From an uncultured Chloroflexota bacterium (GTDB lineage Bacteria > Chloroflexota > Dehalococcoidia > UBA3495), in contig CAJXEF010000038.1 in assembly GCA_913052545.1 (NCBI GenBank), forward strand, positions 1 through 14,674: a DNA stretch of 14,674 nt, written 5' to 3'. The notes beneath the pieces are model-generated. The model had not been told where the DNA came from. It did no database searches and saw only the letters and a list, made by a program, of their open reading frames with translations. Positions 7,612 through 14,674 of this stretch are shown here, in pieces; within the stretch, counting starts at the first letter, position 1; each line of letters starts with the position of its first letter. Both the position numbers and the translations under genes were made by a program.

Positions 7612-7944
7612 CTATGGTTCAATTTGCTGTTGGGTTGAGGTGAGGCTATCCAACGGGTTAGTACCAGATCTATCCTTTAAGAAGCCCGTAGCAATAGCTG
7701 GAAGAGTTTCTACGTGGAGCCCAGTTCTAACGCCCATCTCTAGAGACAACCTGGCCACAGCGTCGTTATCATCAGCTTCAACTAGCATTAAGTAATCATA
7801 CCGACCAAGAACCGCATATTGACCCAAAATATTGGCACCATCAACTTGAATAGTACTGGTAGCCTCAACTACCAAGTTATGATTTTCATGAACTAATTTC
7901 TGCCCCGCAGAAGTCAACGTTCCCAGAAAAAAATATAGAGCCAT
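7612..7944 (-). CDS. GYD-domain protein of unknown function in thiamine-salvage operon
   Basis: This is a 110-residue soluble protein with no signal peptide or membrane segment. It matches the GYD domain family: an N-terminal MALYFFLGTLTSAG strand, the defining GRYD at 47-50 followed by YLMLVEADD (51-59), an alanine/leucine helix, and a closing HVETLPAI strand (77-84), the ferredoxin-like alpha/beta layout of the family. The last 20 residues (TSTQQQIEP end) are polar and probably disordered. AGGTGG lies just before the ATG. It sits 65 bases after thiY and 48 bases before tenA, all on one strand, so it should be under the same TPP control. No biochemical function is established for the family; a role in pyrimidine handling is only a guess from position. 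Confidence 0.8.
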   Translation of the reverse strand: MALYFFLGTLTSAGQKLVHENHNLVVEATSTIQVDGANILGQYAVLGRYDYLMLVEADDNDAVARLSLEMGVRTGLHVETLPAIATGFLKDRSGTNPLDSLTSTQQQIEP

Positions 7945-8009
7945 CTTCCACCTTATTTGCTCAAATACGAGTCAATCAGAAGTATACCATTCTCAATTTA
8001 GGACTAACC

Positions 8010-9023
8010 CTAGTTGGCTTTCTCAACAAAACGGTTATCAAAGGCTCCAGAAATATTACACGCCGCTACAGAGTCACAATCAAGTCTTCCAGACTCAACC
8101 ATCCACTCGGTAAATCCTTCCCATTTGGACTGTTCTTGCCATCCGAATGCTCCATTAGCCGTACCCCACAATGGAGCTAAAAGCTTGACGCCTGGGTTTT
8201 CAATAGCCAGATCAGTCTCGGGTTTTAGTTGTTTTAAAAGAGCAACTGCTCCCAGAGGATCGGCCATAGCATCCTTATAGCCTTTGGTTACTCCATTAAC
8301 AAACTTCTGAACAACTTTTGGATGGTCAGATATTTTTTCTTCGCTAGCTACAATCACAAGTTCATAGAAGTCCGGTACACCATTTTCTTCCATCCTCATG
8401 ATATTCAACTCGAATCCTTGATTCGTAGCTGATATAGATTCGTGAACCCAATATGCCCCTACTATCGCATCTACATTCCCGCTAATTAGAGCAGGGACCA
8501 GATCGTAGCCCACATTAACCATTTCAACATCGTCTATGGTCAATCCCCCATGCCTTAACATAGTATCTATCAAAGCTTCATCTGATGGCAGACCTGGAGA
8601 TCCTATTTTTTTTCCTTTGAGATCCTTTGGCTGAACTATACCTGATTCTTTTAAAGCCATCACAGAATTAAGAGGATGTTGTACCATCGCCATTATAGAT
8701 ACCACTCCCACCCCTTTTTCCCGGGCAATCAGCAATTCGGGCTGATAACTGATGCCAAAATCATCTCGACCTGCTGCAACGGTCTGTAAGACGGTAGAGG
8801 GATCACCTGGAACATATATATTTACCTCTAAACCTTCTTCAGCAAAGTAACCTTTTTCCTGAGCTACAAATAATCCAGAGTGGTTAGACCAAGGGAACCA
8901 ATCCAAGGCTATAGACACTTTCGTTAGTTCAGCTGGAGAACCTTGACCACACGCAATTAACGATATAAGCATTAACGATATAACCCAAGCCATTAATAAT
9001 CTTTTTGTTCCAAGTCCGAACAT
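8010..9023 (-). CDS. thiY: ThiY-like pyrimidine-binding lipoprotein (NMT1/THI5 family)
   Basis: This is a 337-residue periplasmic or surface substrate-binding protein of an ABC importer. It has a positively charged start, a hydrophobic stretch (9-23) and a lipobox LIAC with the lipidated cysteine at C25. The mature part opens with VSIALDWFPWSNHSGLFVA (residues 37-55), a hallmark of NMT1/THI5-like proteins that bind formylaminopyrimidine or HMP. The YQPELL segment at about 93-98 is also typical of ThiY. The eukaryotic catalytic Cys-rich motif of THI5 is absent, so it is a binder and not an HMP synthase. AAAGGAG lies seven bases before the ATG. It is followed by the GYD gene and preceded by the permease. 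The exact ligand (HMP or formylaminopyrimidine) cannot be settled from sequence. Confidence 0.9.
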   Translation of the reverse strand: MFGLGTKRLLMAWVISLMLISLIACGQGSPAELTKVSIALDWFPWSNHSGLFVAQEKGYFAEEGLEVNIYVPGDPSTVLQTVAAGRDDFGISYQPELLIAREKGVGVVSIMAMVQHPLNSVMALKESGIVQPKDLKGKKIGSPGLPSDEALIDTMLRHGGLTIDDVEMVNVGYDLVPALISGNVDAIVGAYWVHESISATNQGFELNIMRMEENGVPDFYELVIVASEEKISDHPKVVQKFVNGVTKGYKDAMADPLGAVALLKQLKPETDLAIENPGVKLLAPLWGTANGAFGWQEQSKWEGFTEWMVESGRLDCDSVAACNISGAFDNRFVEKAN

Positions 9024-9040
9024 GAGCTACTCCTTTCGCG

Positions 9041-9838
9041 TTAAAGAATCTCCCCAGAATTGATACGTTTTGCGTTGAAATACCAAGGCATCGTTAAATG
9101 TTCAATCCAAACTGCCAAGGCGAATAATATTATTCCCATCAAGGACAATAAAAATATCGCAGCAAAAACACGTGCAGTGAGAAAAAGTGGTTGTGAATAG
9201 GTTATTAAATATCCCAGGCCTTCACTCCCTCCAACCCATTCACCGATCACTGCAGCGATGACACTAACTGATATACCAATTTTAATCCCTGAGAACATAA
9301 AAGGAAGCGAGTTGGGTATTTGTAACTTGGTAAACACCTGAAATCTTGACGCCCCCAAAGTTCGGAACATATTGACCATATCGGGATCTATCGATTTCAA
9401 ACCGTCGACGGTATTAACCGAAATTGGGTAGAAACAAATCAGAGCCACTATAATGACTTTAGGAGTCAAACCGTAACCGACCCATATCAAGAGCAAGGGG
9501 GCTATAGCTATTATCGGAATGGTCTGCGACGCGATGATTATCGGATAGACGGATCTTTCCAGTATCCTCGAGTAGGCAATACCCGCTGCTAACGTCCAAC
9601 CAGTTATCAACGCCGCGCTGAATCCAACCCCTATCTCTTCCAATGTTACAAGGGTATGGCTCCACAATAGGCCTTTACTGACTATCAGCTCGTTCAATAT
9701 CGCTGACGGAGTGGGAAGTTGCCAGGACGGTACATTTCCTGCGCGCACCAATACTTCCCATAAGACCAGTAAGAATAACAAAATACCCATGGGCAATATC
9801 CAAGCAGTGGAACGCTGAATTTTACGGACAAACGTCAT
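9041..9838 (-). CDS. thiX: ABC transporter permease ThiX
   Basis: This 265-residue inner-membrane permease belongs to the SsuC/TauC/ThiX type. Hydrophobic segments lie at roughly 13-32, 70-88, 98-120, 126-143, 184-202 and 223-246. The cytoplasmic coupling loop that docks with the ATPase is seen as MFRTLGASRFQVFTKLQIP (157-175), followed by the conserved GEWVGGSEGLGYL (199-211). The length is normal. It lies between thiZ (43-base gap) and thiY (17-base gap). No Shine-Dalgarno is evident before the ATG at 9838, unlike thiY and thiZ, so its translation may depend on coupling to thiZ. Substrate specificity is inferred from the TPP riboswitch and the thiY, tenA and thiD neighbours. Confidence 0.92.
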   Translation of the reverse strand: MTFVRKIQRSTAWILPMGILLFLLVLWEVLVRAGNVPSWQLPTPSAILNELIVSKGLLWSHTLVTLEEIGVGFSAALITGWTLAAGIAYSRILERSVYPIIIASQTIPIIAIAPLLLIWVGYGLTPKVIIVALICFYPISVNTVDGLKSIDPDMVNMFRTLGASRFQVFTKLQIPNSLPFMFSGIKIGISVSVIAAVIGEWVGGSEGLGYLITYSQPLFLTARVFAAIFLLSLMGIILFALAVWIEHLTMPWYFNAKRINSGEIL

Positions 9839-9881
9839 AGCAAAGGTTAACTATATTTTCAAATTCACCGAATGAATTCAT

Positions 9882-10679
9882 CTAACTAGCACCTATCTCC
9901 TCCCACAATGGCTCCATCAATTGCTTTTTAAGGTCGCTAAACATGGTCCCAGTTACCATCTCGTAATCCCGCGGCCGTACCAGCCCTACATCTAAAATAA
10001 GATTATTACGCCCAGGTCTCGATGTTAATAAATAGACGCGGTCTGAAAGTAAAAGAGCTTCGTCAATGTCATGTGTTACTAATACTGTAGTTTTATTCAT
10101 CCGTAGACATACGTCCATCAACCATTTCTGCATATTGAGCTTAGTCAGTGCGTCCAAAGCACCAAATGGCTCATCTAACAGAATAATTGTCTGCCCCAAT
10201 AGCATTGTCCGTAAAAAAGCCGCACGTTGTCTCATCCCTCCTGACAGTGCATCAGGATATAGGTTTTCAAACCCCAACAATCCGAACTGGTCGATCAAAT
10301 CTAAAGAATCGATACGAGCTCTTTTTCGAGAAACACCTTCAATTTGCAATCCTAGAATTACGTTATCAAGAACAGTGCGCCAAGGTAAGAGGAGGTCCTT
10401 TTGTTGCATATAACCGACCTCACCCAACCTAGAATCGACTGAGATCCCGTCAAATTCTATGATCCCACTATCGGGTGATTCTAATCCGGCCAAAATGTTA
10501 AGGAACGTGCTTTTACCACAACCACTTGCGCCAATAATACTGACAAATTCTCCAGGTCTGACAAAAAAATCTATGTCCTTCAAAATAGATTCGGTCTTAC
10601 CATCTATCAAGTAGGTTTTACTAAGTCTTTTCACATTAATTTTTGGTAATTCTGATAAGATGGTTTCAGGGTTTGACAC
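9882..10679 (-). CDS. thiZ: ABC transporter ATPase ThiZ
   Basis: This 265-residue ATP-binding subunit powers pyrimidine import with ThiX and ThiY. Walker A is GASGCGKST at 50-58, the Q-loop glutamine is near Q92, the ABC signature is LSGGMRQR at 145-152, Walker B is TIILLDEP at 164-171, and the H-loop histidine is H203 in VTHDIDEA. It is closest to the nitrate/sulfonate/taurine-type ATPases. The start is GTG at 10679, supported by AGGAG six bases upstream (10686-10690). It is the first gene after the riboswitch terminator, so its transcription is directly gated by TPP. The ATPase call is certain; the thiamine-pyrimidine role comes from context. Confidence 0.93.
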   Translation of the reverse strand: MSNPETILSELPKINVKRLSKTYLIDGKTESILKDIDFFVRPGEFVSIIGASGCGKSTFLNILAGLESPDSGIIEFDGISVDSRLGEVGYMQQKDLLLPWRTVLDNVILGLQIEGVSRKRARIDSLDLIDQFGLLGFENLYPDALSGGMRQRAAFLRTMLLGQTIILLDEPFGALDALTKLNMQKWLMDVCLRMNKTTVLVTHDIDEALLLSDRVYLLTSRPGRNNLILDVGLVRPRDYEMVTGTMFSDLKKQLMEPLWEEIGAS

Positions 10680-10685
10680 TACACA

Positions 10686-10690
10686 CTCCT
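10686..10690 (-). promoter_or_regulatory. Ribosome binding site fixing the thiZ GTG start
   Basis: AGGAG on the minus strand lies six bases before GTG at 10679. It decides the non-ATG start, since the next in-frame methionine is far inside the protein. Confidence 0.75.
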
Positions 10691-10712
10691 ATTGGAATGG
10701 TTGATTCAATAC

Positions 10713-10750
10713 AAAACAGCCGCCCGGATAGGATCCCCGGCGGCTGTTTT
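10713..10750 (-). terminator. Intrinsic terminator: expression platform of the TPP riboswitch
   Basis: A perfect 12-bp inverted repeat (10713-10724 with 10739-10750) contains the GC core CAGCCGCC/GGCGGCTG and ends in four T residues on the minus strand. The 14-base loop can form an inner GGAT/ATCC stem. It lies between the TPP aptamer and the thiZ ribosome binding site, where a TPP-induced terminator is expected. The flanking A and T runs make it potentially bidirectional. Confidence 0.88.
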
Positions 10751-10778
10751 AACGCAATCTCAATAACGACAATGCAAG

Positions 10779-10877
10779 CTCGTTTACCTCCGCTGGAATT
10801 ACCCAGATCAGGTTCGCAAGGGTCGGCGGTAGTTTTGACCGCCCTCTCAGCCCGGTTACTCCGAGCTCCCCTACGTG
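10779..10877 (-). ncRNA. TPP riboswitch (THI element) aptamer
   Basis: The minus strand carries the conserved TPP-aptamer blocks in order: GGGGAGC, GGGCTGAGAG, GACCC, GAACCTGATCTGG, then TAATTCCAGCGGAGG. An optional P3a stem is present (GGCGGT at 10843-10838, ACCGCC at 10830-10825, seven-base loop). CACGT and ACGAG at the ends can form a P1 stem with one mismatch. Thiamine pyrophosphate binds this RNA and here would favour the downstream terminator, lowering expression of the whole thi operon. Confidence 0.96.
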
Positions 10878-10905
10878 CCTTGACTATTCTACTGTTAAGT
10901 GAGCG

Positions 10906-10935
10906 ATTCTAGTCATAGAAAACCAGTTGTGTCAA
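10906..10935 (-). promoter_or_regulatory. Promoter of the thi operon
   Basis: On the minus strand a perfect TTGACA (10935-10930) is followed after 18 bases by TAGAAT (10911-10906). Initiation near 10899 places the start about 20 bases before the TPP aptamer. Its -35 box is one arm of the palindrome TGTCAATGATTGACA (10930-10944) shared with the opposite-facing rpsL promoter. Confidence 0.72.
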
Positions 10936-10938
10936 TGA

Positions 10939-10967
10939 TTGACATCTAAACGTGATCTTGCTAGAGT
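10939..10967 (+). promoter_or_regulatory. Promoter of the rpsL (str) operon
   Basis: A perfect TTGACA (10939-10944) is followed after 17 bases by TAGAGT (10962-10967). Initiation near 10974 gives a leader of roughly 37 bases before rpsL. The -35 box is the other arm of the palindrome used by the divergent thi promoter, with only three bases between the two hexamers. Confidence 0.72.
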
Positions 10968-11010
10968 AATTGTTTTCGTTAAGAGTTTAATTGGAACAAA
11001 GTGTTGAATT

Positions 11011-11421
11011 ATGCCAACTGTTAATCAGTTAGTTAGGAAAGGACGGAAGCCAGTTAAGAAAGCAACAAAAGCTCCCGCTTTACACTGGGTTCAGAATTCC
11101 CTGCGAAATAGAACCAAGTGGGGGCCTGGTTGCCCTCAGCGAAGAGGGGTCTGCGTTCAGGTCAGGACTATGACTCCCAAAAAGCCGAACTCAGCATTAC
11201 GTAAAATAGCGCGAGTACGGCTTACTAACGGAGTAGAGGTAACAGCTTACATAGGCGGAGAGGGTCATAACCTTCAAGAACACTCAGTAGTTTTGATCCG
11301 CGGCGGTCGGGTAAAGGACCTACCGGGGGTCAGGTACCACATAGTCCGTAGTGCATTGGACACGGAAGGTGTAGAAGGTCGCCAACAAGGACGAAGTAAG
11401 TATGGAGCAACCAGGAGTTAA
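11011..11421 (+). CDS. rpsL: Small-subunit ribosomal protein S12
   Basis: This 136-residue protein sits at the decoding centre of the 30S subunit and affects translational accuracy. [13 protein letters not shown] begins the protein, [11 protein letters not shown] (55-65) holds the lysine (K57) where streptomycin-resistance changes arise in other bacteria (wild type here), and [13 protein letters not shown] holds the conserved aspartate that is often methylthiolated. Compared with Escherichia coli S12 there is an insertion of about 14 residues before CPQRRGVC, a feature shared with many Gram-positive and Chloroflexota proteins. The leader has only a weak purine stretch, GGAACAAAG, before ATG. 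It is the first gene of the str operon, with rpsG 98 bases downstream. Confidence 0.98.
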   Translation: MPTVNQLVRKGRKPVKKATKAPALHWVQNSLRNRTKWGPGCPQRRGVCVQVRTMTPKKPNSALRKIARVRLTNGVEVTAYIGGEGHNLQEHSVVLIRGGRVKDLPGVRYHIVRSALDTEGVEGRQQGRSKYGATRS

Positions 11422-11519
11422 CTACCCTCATCTGATTTAATTTCATTTGAGATAATAAACTCCACGTTAGCCCGTTTCTATTAGAAATTGTGCTATGAAA
11501 ATGATAAGAGGCTTGTTGT

Positions 11520-11990
11520 ATGTCCAGAAGAAGACGGGCTGAACCCCGCATCATCGCTCCGGATAACCGCTACTCTAGTGTAGAGCTCGCTAGGTTCATC
11601 AACAGAGTTATGTTGAATGGAAAGAAGACCACGGCACAAAGAGTAGTCTATACGGCTCTCGAAATGATTAGAGATGAATCTCACAGAGATCCCATGGAAG
11701 TGTTTGAATTAGCGCTAAAAAATGCGACACCGCTCGTAGAAGTAAAAGCTAGACGAATCGGAGGCGCTACTTATCAAGTGCCCACTGATCTGCGCACTAA
11801 CCGAAGTGAAGCACTAGCGATGAGGTGGATAATACGAGGAGCCCGAGGTCGGTCCGGAATGCCAATGCGCAGAGGTTTAGCAAACGAGTTGATGGAAGCG
11901 TCTCGTGGAGAGGGTTCAGCGGTCCGCAGACGCGAGGAACTACACCGCATGGCTGAGGCCAACAGAGCATTTGTAAATTTTAGGAGATAA
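11520..11990 (+). CDS. rpsG: Small-subunit ribosomal protein S7
   Basis: This 156-residue protein nucleates assembly of the 30S head and contacts tRNA at the E site. It has the standard length and conserved segments: MSRRRRAEPR start, LNGKKTTAQR (33-42), the arginine-rich PMEVFELALKN region, GGATYQVPTDL (80-90) and a closing HRMAEANRAFVNFR. AAGAGG lies eight bases upstream of the ATG. In other bacteria S7 can repress its own operon, but no clear binding structure is recognisable here. fusA follows after 48 bases. Confidence 0.98.
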   Translation: MSRRRRAEPRIIAPDNRYSSVELARFINRVMLNGKKTTAQRVVYTALEMIRDESHRDPMEVFELALKNATPLVEVKARRIGGATYQVPTDLRTNRSEALAMRWIIRGARGRSGMPMRRGLANELMEASRGEGSAVRRREELHRMAEANRAFVNFRR

Positions 11991-12038
11991 AGGATAAGTG
12001 TTAGGGCCTCAATCCCCCTGTACACCCGCCACATAATA

Positions 12039-14129
12039 ATGGATACCCTACAAACCGGAGACAAAATCTCCAATATACGAAACATAGGCTTTATTGCCCA
12101 CATAGACGCTGGCAAAACCACAGTAACTGAAAGAGTCCTTTATCTAACGGGCCGAATTAGGAATGTCGGCGGTGTAGATGAGGGAACTACTGCTATGGAT
12201 TGGATGCCTCAGGAACGTGAACGGGGTATAACCATTACAGCTGCGGCCACCACTTCCTACTGGAAAGACCACATGGTCAACATCATAGATACGCCCGGTC
12301 ATGTGGACTTCACCGCTGAAGTCGAAAGAAGCTTAAGAGTTCTCGATGGTGGGATCGTAGTACTGGACGCAGTAGCAGGCGTCCAATCACAATCGGAAAC
12401 GGTTTGGAGGCAAGCAGACACATACAAGGTTCCGAGAATCGCCTTCGTAAACAAAATGGATCGAGTAGGAGCAAGCTACGAGAGAACTATAGAAACAATG
12501 CGACGGCGTCTCCGAGCCAACCCTATACCAGTTCAGCTACCCTTGGGAGAAGAAGATGGATTTTACGGAGTAATAGACCTCATCGGAGGGAGAGCACTCG
12601 TATACCAAAATAATGACGGCAAGGTTAGTCTCACCCCACCCGATGAAATGCCGATACCAGAAGACGAAATGTCCCAATATAATGAGTACCGGCAAGCAAT
12701 GATAGAAAAAATAGTAGAGACTGACGAATCATTACTTATACGCTACCTAGAAGGCGAGGATATAAGTGAAGAAGAGCTCAGACAAGCACTCAGGAAGGCA
12801 ACAATCAACCGAATTTTAGTGCCAGTCCTTTGCGGAACCGCGATACGAGGAAAAGGCATACATCCGCTCCTAGACGCTATAATCCAATACTTGCCATCTC
12901 CCGCAGACGTACCCCCAGTGGAAGGTAAAACACCAAAGTCCGAGCAAATCGAGTATAGAGATCCCGACAAAGAAGGCCCGTTAGCAGCACTGGCGTTTAA
13001 AGTAGTCAGTGACCCATTCGTTGGTAGGCTAGTTTTCCTAAGAGTTTACTCCGGTACGGTAAAAGCGGGAGGACTCGTAAATAATCTAACTAAAGATAAA
13101 CGCGAAAGAATGGGCAGGCTTTTAAGGATGCATGCCAACCATAGGGAGGAATTGGAGCAGGTCCAAGCGGGAGACATTTGTGCTGCGATTGGGCTTAAGG
13201 ACACTTTTACAGGTGACACGATCGGGACACAAGATAGGCCGTTGATCCTTGAACCTCCCAAATTCCCCGAACCGGTCATATCAGTTGCAATAGAGCCTTC
13301 AACAAGGGCCGACCAAGATCGGCTATCCGAAGCTTTAAGGAAACTTTCTGAAGAGGATCCAACTTTCCAAGTCCGCTTCAACGATGAAACCAGTCAAACA
13401 GTGATGTCGGGCATGGGAGAATTACATTTAGAAGTATTAGTAGACCGGATGAAAAGGGAGTTCAGCGTTTCCGCTAATGTAGGAAGCCCGAGAGTGTCTT
13501 ACAGAGAAACATTGAAAAACAGATTAAAAACAGAAGGACGATTCGTACGTCAAAGTGGCGGACACGGCCAATATGGCCACGTCGTGTTGGAAATTGAGCC
13601 ATTAGAACGTGGAGAGGGGATAATATTCGAAAATGCCATTACCGGCGGTAGTATCCCTAGGGAATACATATCAGCGGTGGAGAGTGGCGTACGCCAGGCA
13701 CTAGACAACGGTCCGTTAGGTGGGTATCCTCTGGTTGACTTGAAAATTAAACTTGTTGACGGTAGCTACCATCAGGTAGATTCCTCAGAAATGGCTTTCA
13801 GAAGCGCTGGTATGCTAGCAATCCGAGAGGGAGCCACTAAAAGTCGGACAGCATTGTTAGAGCCTATGGTTGAATTGGAAGTCGTAACACCTGGGGAGTT
13901 TTTAAGTGATATCATAGGTGACCTGGGAACAAGACGGGCCCAAATAAAAATTATTGAAGGGCAAGAGGACTTGCAAACTGTCCGAGCCATGCTTCCATTA
14001 GGTGAAACCTTTTCCTATACAACAGCCCTCAGATCACTCAGCCGTGGAAGAGCAAACTACTCGATGGAATTTAAGTATTACGAACCTGTCTCAGAAAACG
14101 TTTTAAAGACATTAGTAAACGTGGTATAG
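12039..14129 (+). CDS. fusA: Elongation factor G
   Basis: This 696-residue translational GTPase drives translocation on the ribosome and, with RRF, ribosome recycling. G1 is AHIDAGKTT (20-28), the switch/G2 region is RERGITI (60-66), G3 is DTPGH (84-88) and G4 is NKMD (138-141). Domain IV includes the conserved GGHGQYGHV segment, and domain V ends LRSLSRGRANYSMEF. It is a single-copy, full-length EF-G with all motifs intact. The N-terminus (MDTLQTGDKISNIRN) is slightly longer than usual. The 48 bases upstream lack any Shine-Dalgarno motif, and no better in-frame start exists between the upstream in-frame stop at 11988-11990 and this ATG. It is followed by rpsJ and not by tuf. Confidence 0.98.
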   Translation: MDTLQTGDKISNIRNIGFIAHIDAGKTTVTERVLYLTGRIRNVGGVDEGTTAMDWMPQERERGITITAAATTSYWKDHMVNIIDTPGHVDFTAEVERSLRVLDGGIVVLDAVAGVQSQSETVWRQADTYKVPRIAFVNKMDRVGASYERTIETMRRRLRANPIPVQLPLGEEDGFYGVIDLIGGRALVYQNNDGKVSLTPPDEMPIPEDEMSQYNEYRQAMIEKIVETDESLLIRYLEGEDISEEELRQALRKATINRILVPVLCGTAIRGKGIHPLLDAIIQYLPSPADVPPVEGKTPKSEQIEYRDPDKEGPLAALAFKVVSDPFVGRLVFLRVYSGTVKAGGLVNNLTKDKRERMGRLLRMHANHREELEQVQAGDICAAIGLKDTFTGDTIGTQDRPLILEPPKFPEPVISVAIEPSTRADQDRLSEALRKLSEEDPTFQVRFNDETSQTVMSGMGELHLEVLVDRMKREFSVSANVGSPRVSYRETLKNRLKTEGRFVRQSGGHGQYGHVVLEIEPLERGEGIIFENAITGGSIPREYISAVESGVRQALDNGPLGGYPLVDLKIKLVDGSYHQVDSSEMAFRSAGMLAIREGATKSRTALLEPMVELEVVTPGEFLSDIIGDLGTRRAQIKIIEGQEDLQTVRAMLPLGETFSYTTALRSLSRGRANYSMEFKYYEPVSENVLKTLVNVV

Positions 14130-14154
14130 AAACTTTTAACATCAGGTAATTTAT

Positions 14155-14466
14155 ATGGTAACTAGACAAAAAGTACGGATAACACTCAAGGCTTTTGATC
14201 ATAAGATGCTGGACGTATCGACGGAGCAGATCGTGGACACCGCTGAACGGACTGGGGCTAGAATAGCTGGTCCTGTGCCTCTTCCAACGCATATTAGAAG
14301 GTTCTGTGTGATACGAGGCCCACACGTAGACAAGGATTCGCGCGAACACTTTGAAATCAGGACTCACAAACGTCTAGTTGACATTCTGGACCCGACTTCA
14401 AAAACAATAGACTCATTAACGCGCCTGAATCTTCCGGCCGGCGTCGATATTTCTATAAAGTTGTAG
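14155..14466 (+). CDS. rpsJ: Small-subunit ribosomal protein S10
   Basis: This 103-residue protein of the 30S head also partners NusB in antitermination in other bacteria. [13 protein letters not shown] (8-20), [14 protein letters not shown] (39-52), [15 protein letters not shown] (63-77) and a closing [10 protein letters not shown] are family hallmarks. The length is normal. It lies 25 bases after fusA, with only a weak AGG before ATG, and starts the S10 gene cluster that continues with rplC. Confidence 0.98.
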   Translation: MVTRQKVRITLKAFDHKMLDVSTEQIVDTAERTGARIAGPVPLPTHIRRFCVIRGPHVDKDSREHFEIRTHKRLVDILDPTSKTIDSLTRLNLPAGVDISIKL

Positions 14467-14472
14467 GCAGAC

Positions 14473-14674
14473 ATGTTACGAGGATTTTTAGGTAAAAAAA
14501 TTGGGATGAGTCAAGTTTTTAGGGATAACGGTGAAGTAGTTCCCGTTACAGTAATCCAAGCTGGCCCATGCGCGGTTACTCAAATCAAGAACCAAGAAAC
14601 AGACGGATATGATGCTATACAACTCGGTTTTGGTGCCACCAAAAACCTTAACAAGCCTGAACGGGGACATTTGA
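14473..14674 (+). CDS. rplC: Large-subunit ribosomal protein L3 (3' end cut off)
   Basis: The first 67 codons of L3, an early-assembly 50S protein reaching the peptidyl-transferase centre, are present before the window ends. [16 protein letters not shown] is the diagnostic N-terminus of L3, followed by [14 protein letters not shown] (20-33) and [11 protein letters not shown] (44-54). ATG lies six bases after the rpsJ stop, with GTAGG overlapping that stop as a possible ribosome binding site. The order rpsJ-rplC is the normal S10 cluster. Confidence 0.96.
   Translation, partial: MLRGFLGKKIGMSQVFRDNGEVVPVTVIQAGPCAVTQIKNQETDGYDAIQLGFGATKNLNKPERGHL

Noticed and set aside
11422..11519. Hidden small gene in the rpsL-rpsG spacer
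   Set aside because: There is only a weak TTTCT/AGAAA hairpin and no open frame with a ribosome binding site.
11330..12121. Minus-strand frames opposite rpsL, rpsG and fusA
   Set aside because: These are shadows of well-conserved ribosomal protein and EF-G genes.

Overview
The window comes from a bacterial chromosome with an ordinary mid-range base composition, and it is almost fully coding. It holds housekeeping and vitamin-salvage genes plus one unusual fused enzyme gene. A member of Chloroflexota (Dehalococcoidia/SAR202-like) is a reasonable guess. The supporting signs are an eukaryote-like type 2 isoleucyl-tRNA synthetase, a ribosomal protein S12 with the short N-terminal insertion typical of Gram-positive-like lineages, and a str operon in which fusA runs directly into rpsJ without tuf. 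None of these proves the lineage. I see no insertion sequences, CRISPR arrays, tRNA or rRNA genes.

Layout. From 1 to 10679 every gene is on the minus strand; from 11011 to the end every gene is on the plus strand. (a) 1-1693: a long minus-strand reading frame, cut by the left edge, joins an N-terminal dihydrodipicolinate-synthase-type aldolase to a C-terminal MfnB-like furan-phosphate synthase (DUF556). It has its own likely promoter and a leader inverted repeat (1743-1843). (b) 1894-5837: ileS and mutM/fpg, separated by 11 bases and presumably co-transcribed. (c) 6097-10679: a thiamine-pyrimidine salvage operon read thiZ-thiX-thiY-(GYD protein)-tenA-thiD, preceded by a TPP riboswitch and an intrinsic terminator. 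(d) 10906-10967: back-to-back promoters for the thi operon and the str operon, whose -35 boxes are the two arms of one palindrome. (e) 11011-14674: rpsL, rpsG, fusA, rpsJ and the start of rplC.

How the genes work together. The thi operon would import a pyrimidine thiamine precursor or breakdown product (ThiXYZ), hydrolyse it to HMP (TenA) and phosphorylate HMP to HMP-PP (ThiD), with expression switched off by TPP. No thiC, thiE or thiazole gene is in view, so this locus alone supports salvage rather than complete synthesis. The str/S10 genes supply ribosomal proteins and EF-G. The aldolase-MfnB fusion is the most unusual item. Its MfnB half keeps every catalytic residue I could align by motif with the archaeal enzyme that makes the furan precursor of methanofuran, but no other methanofuran gene is visible and the left edge hides its neighbours.
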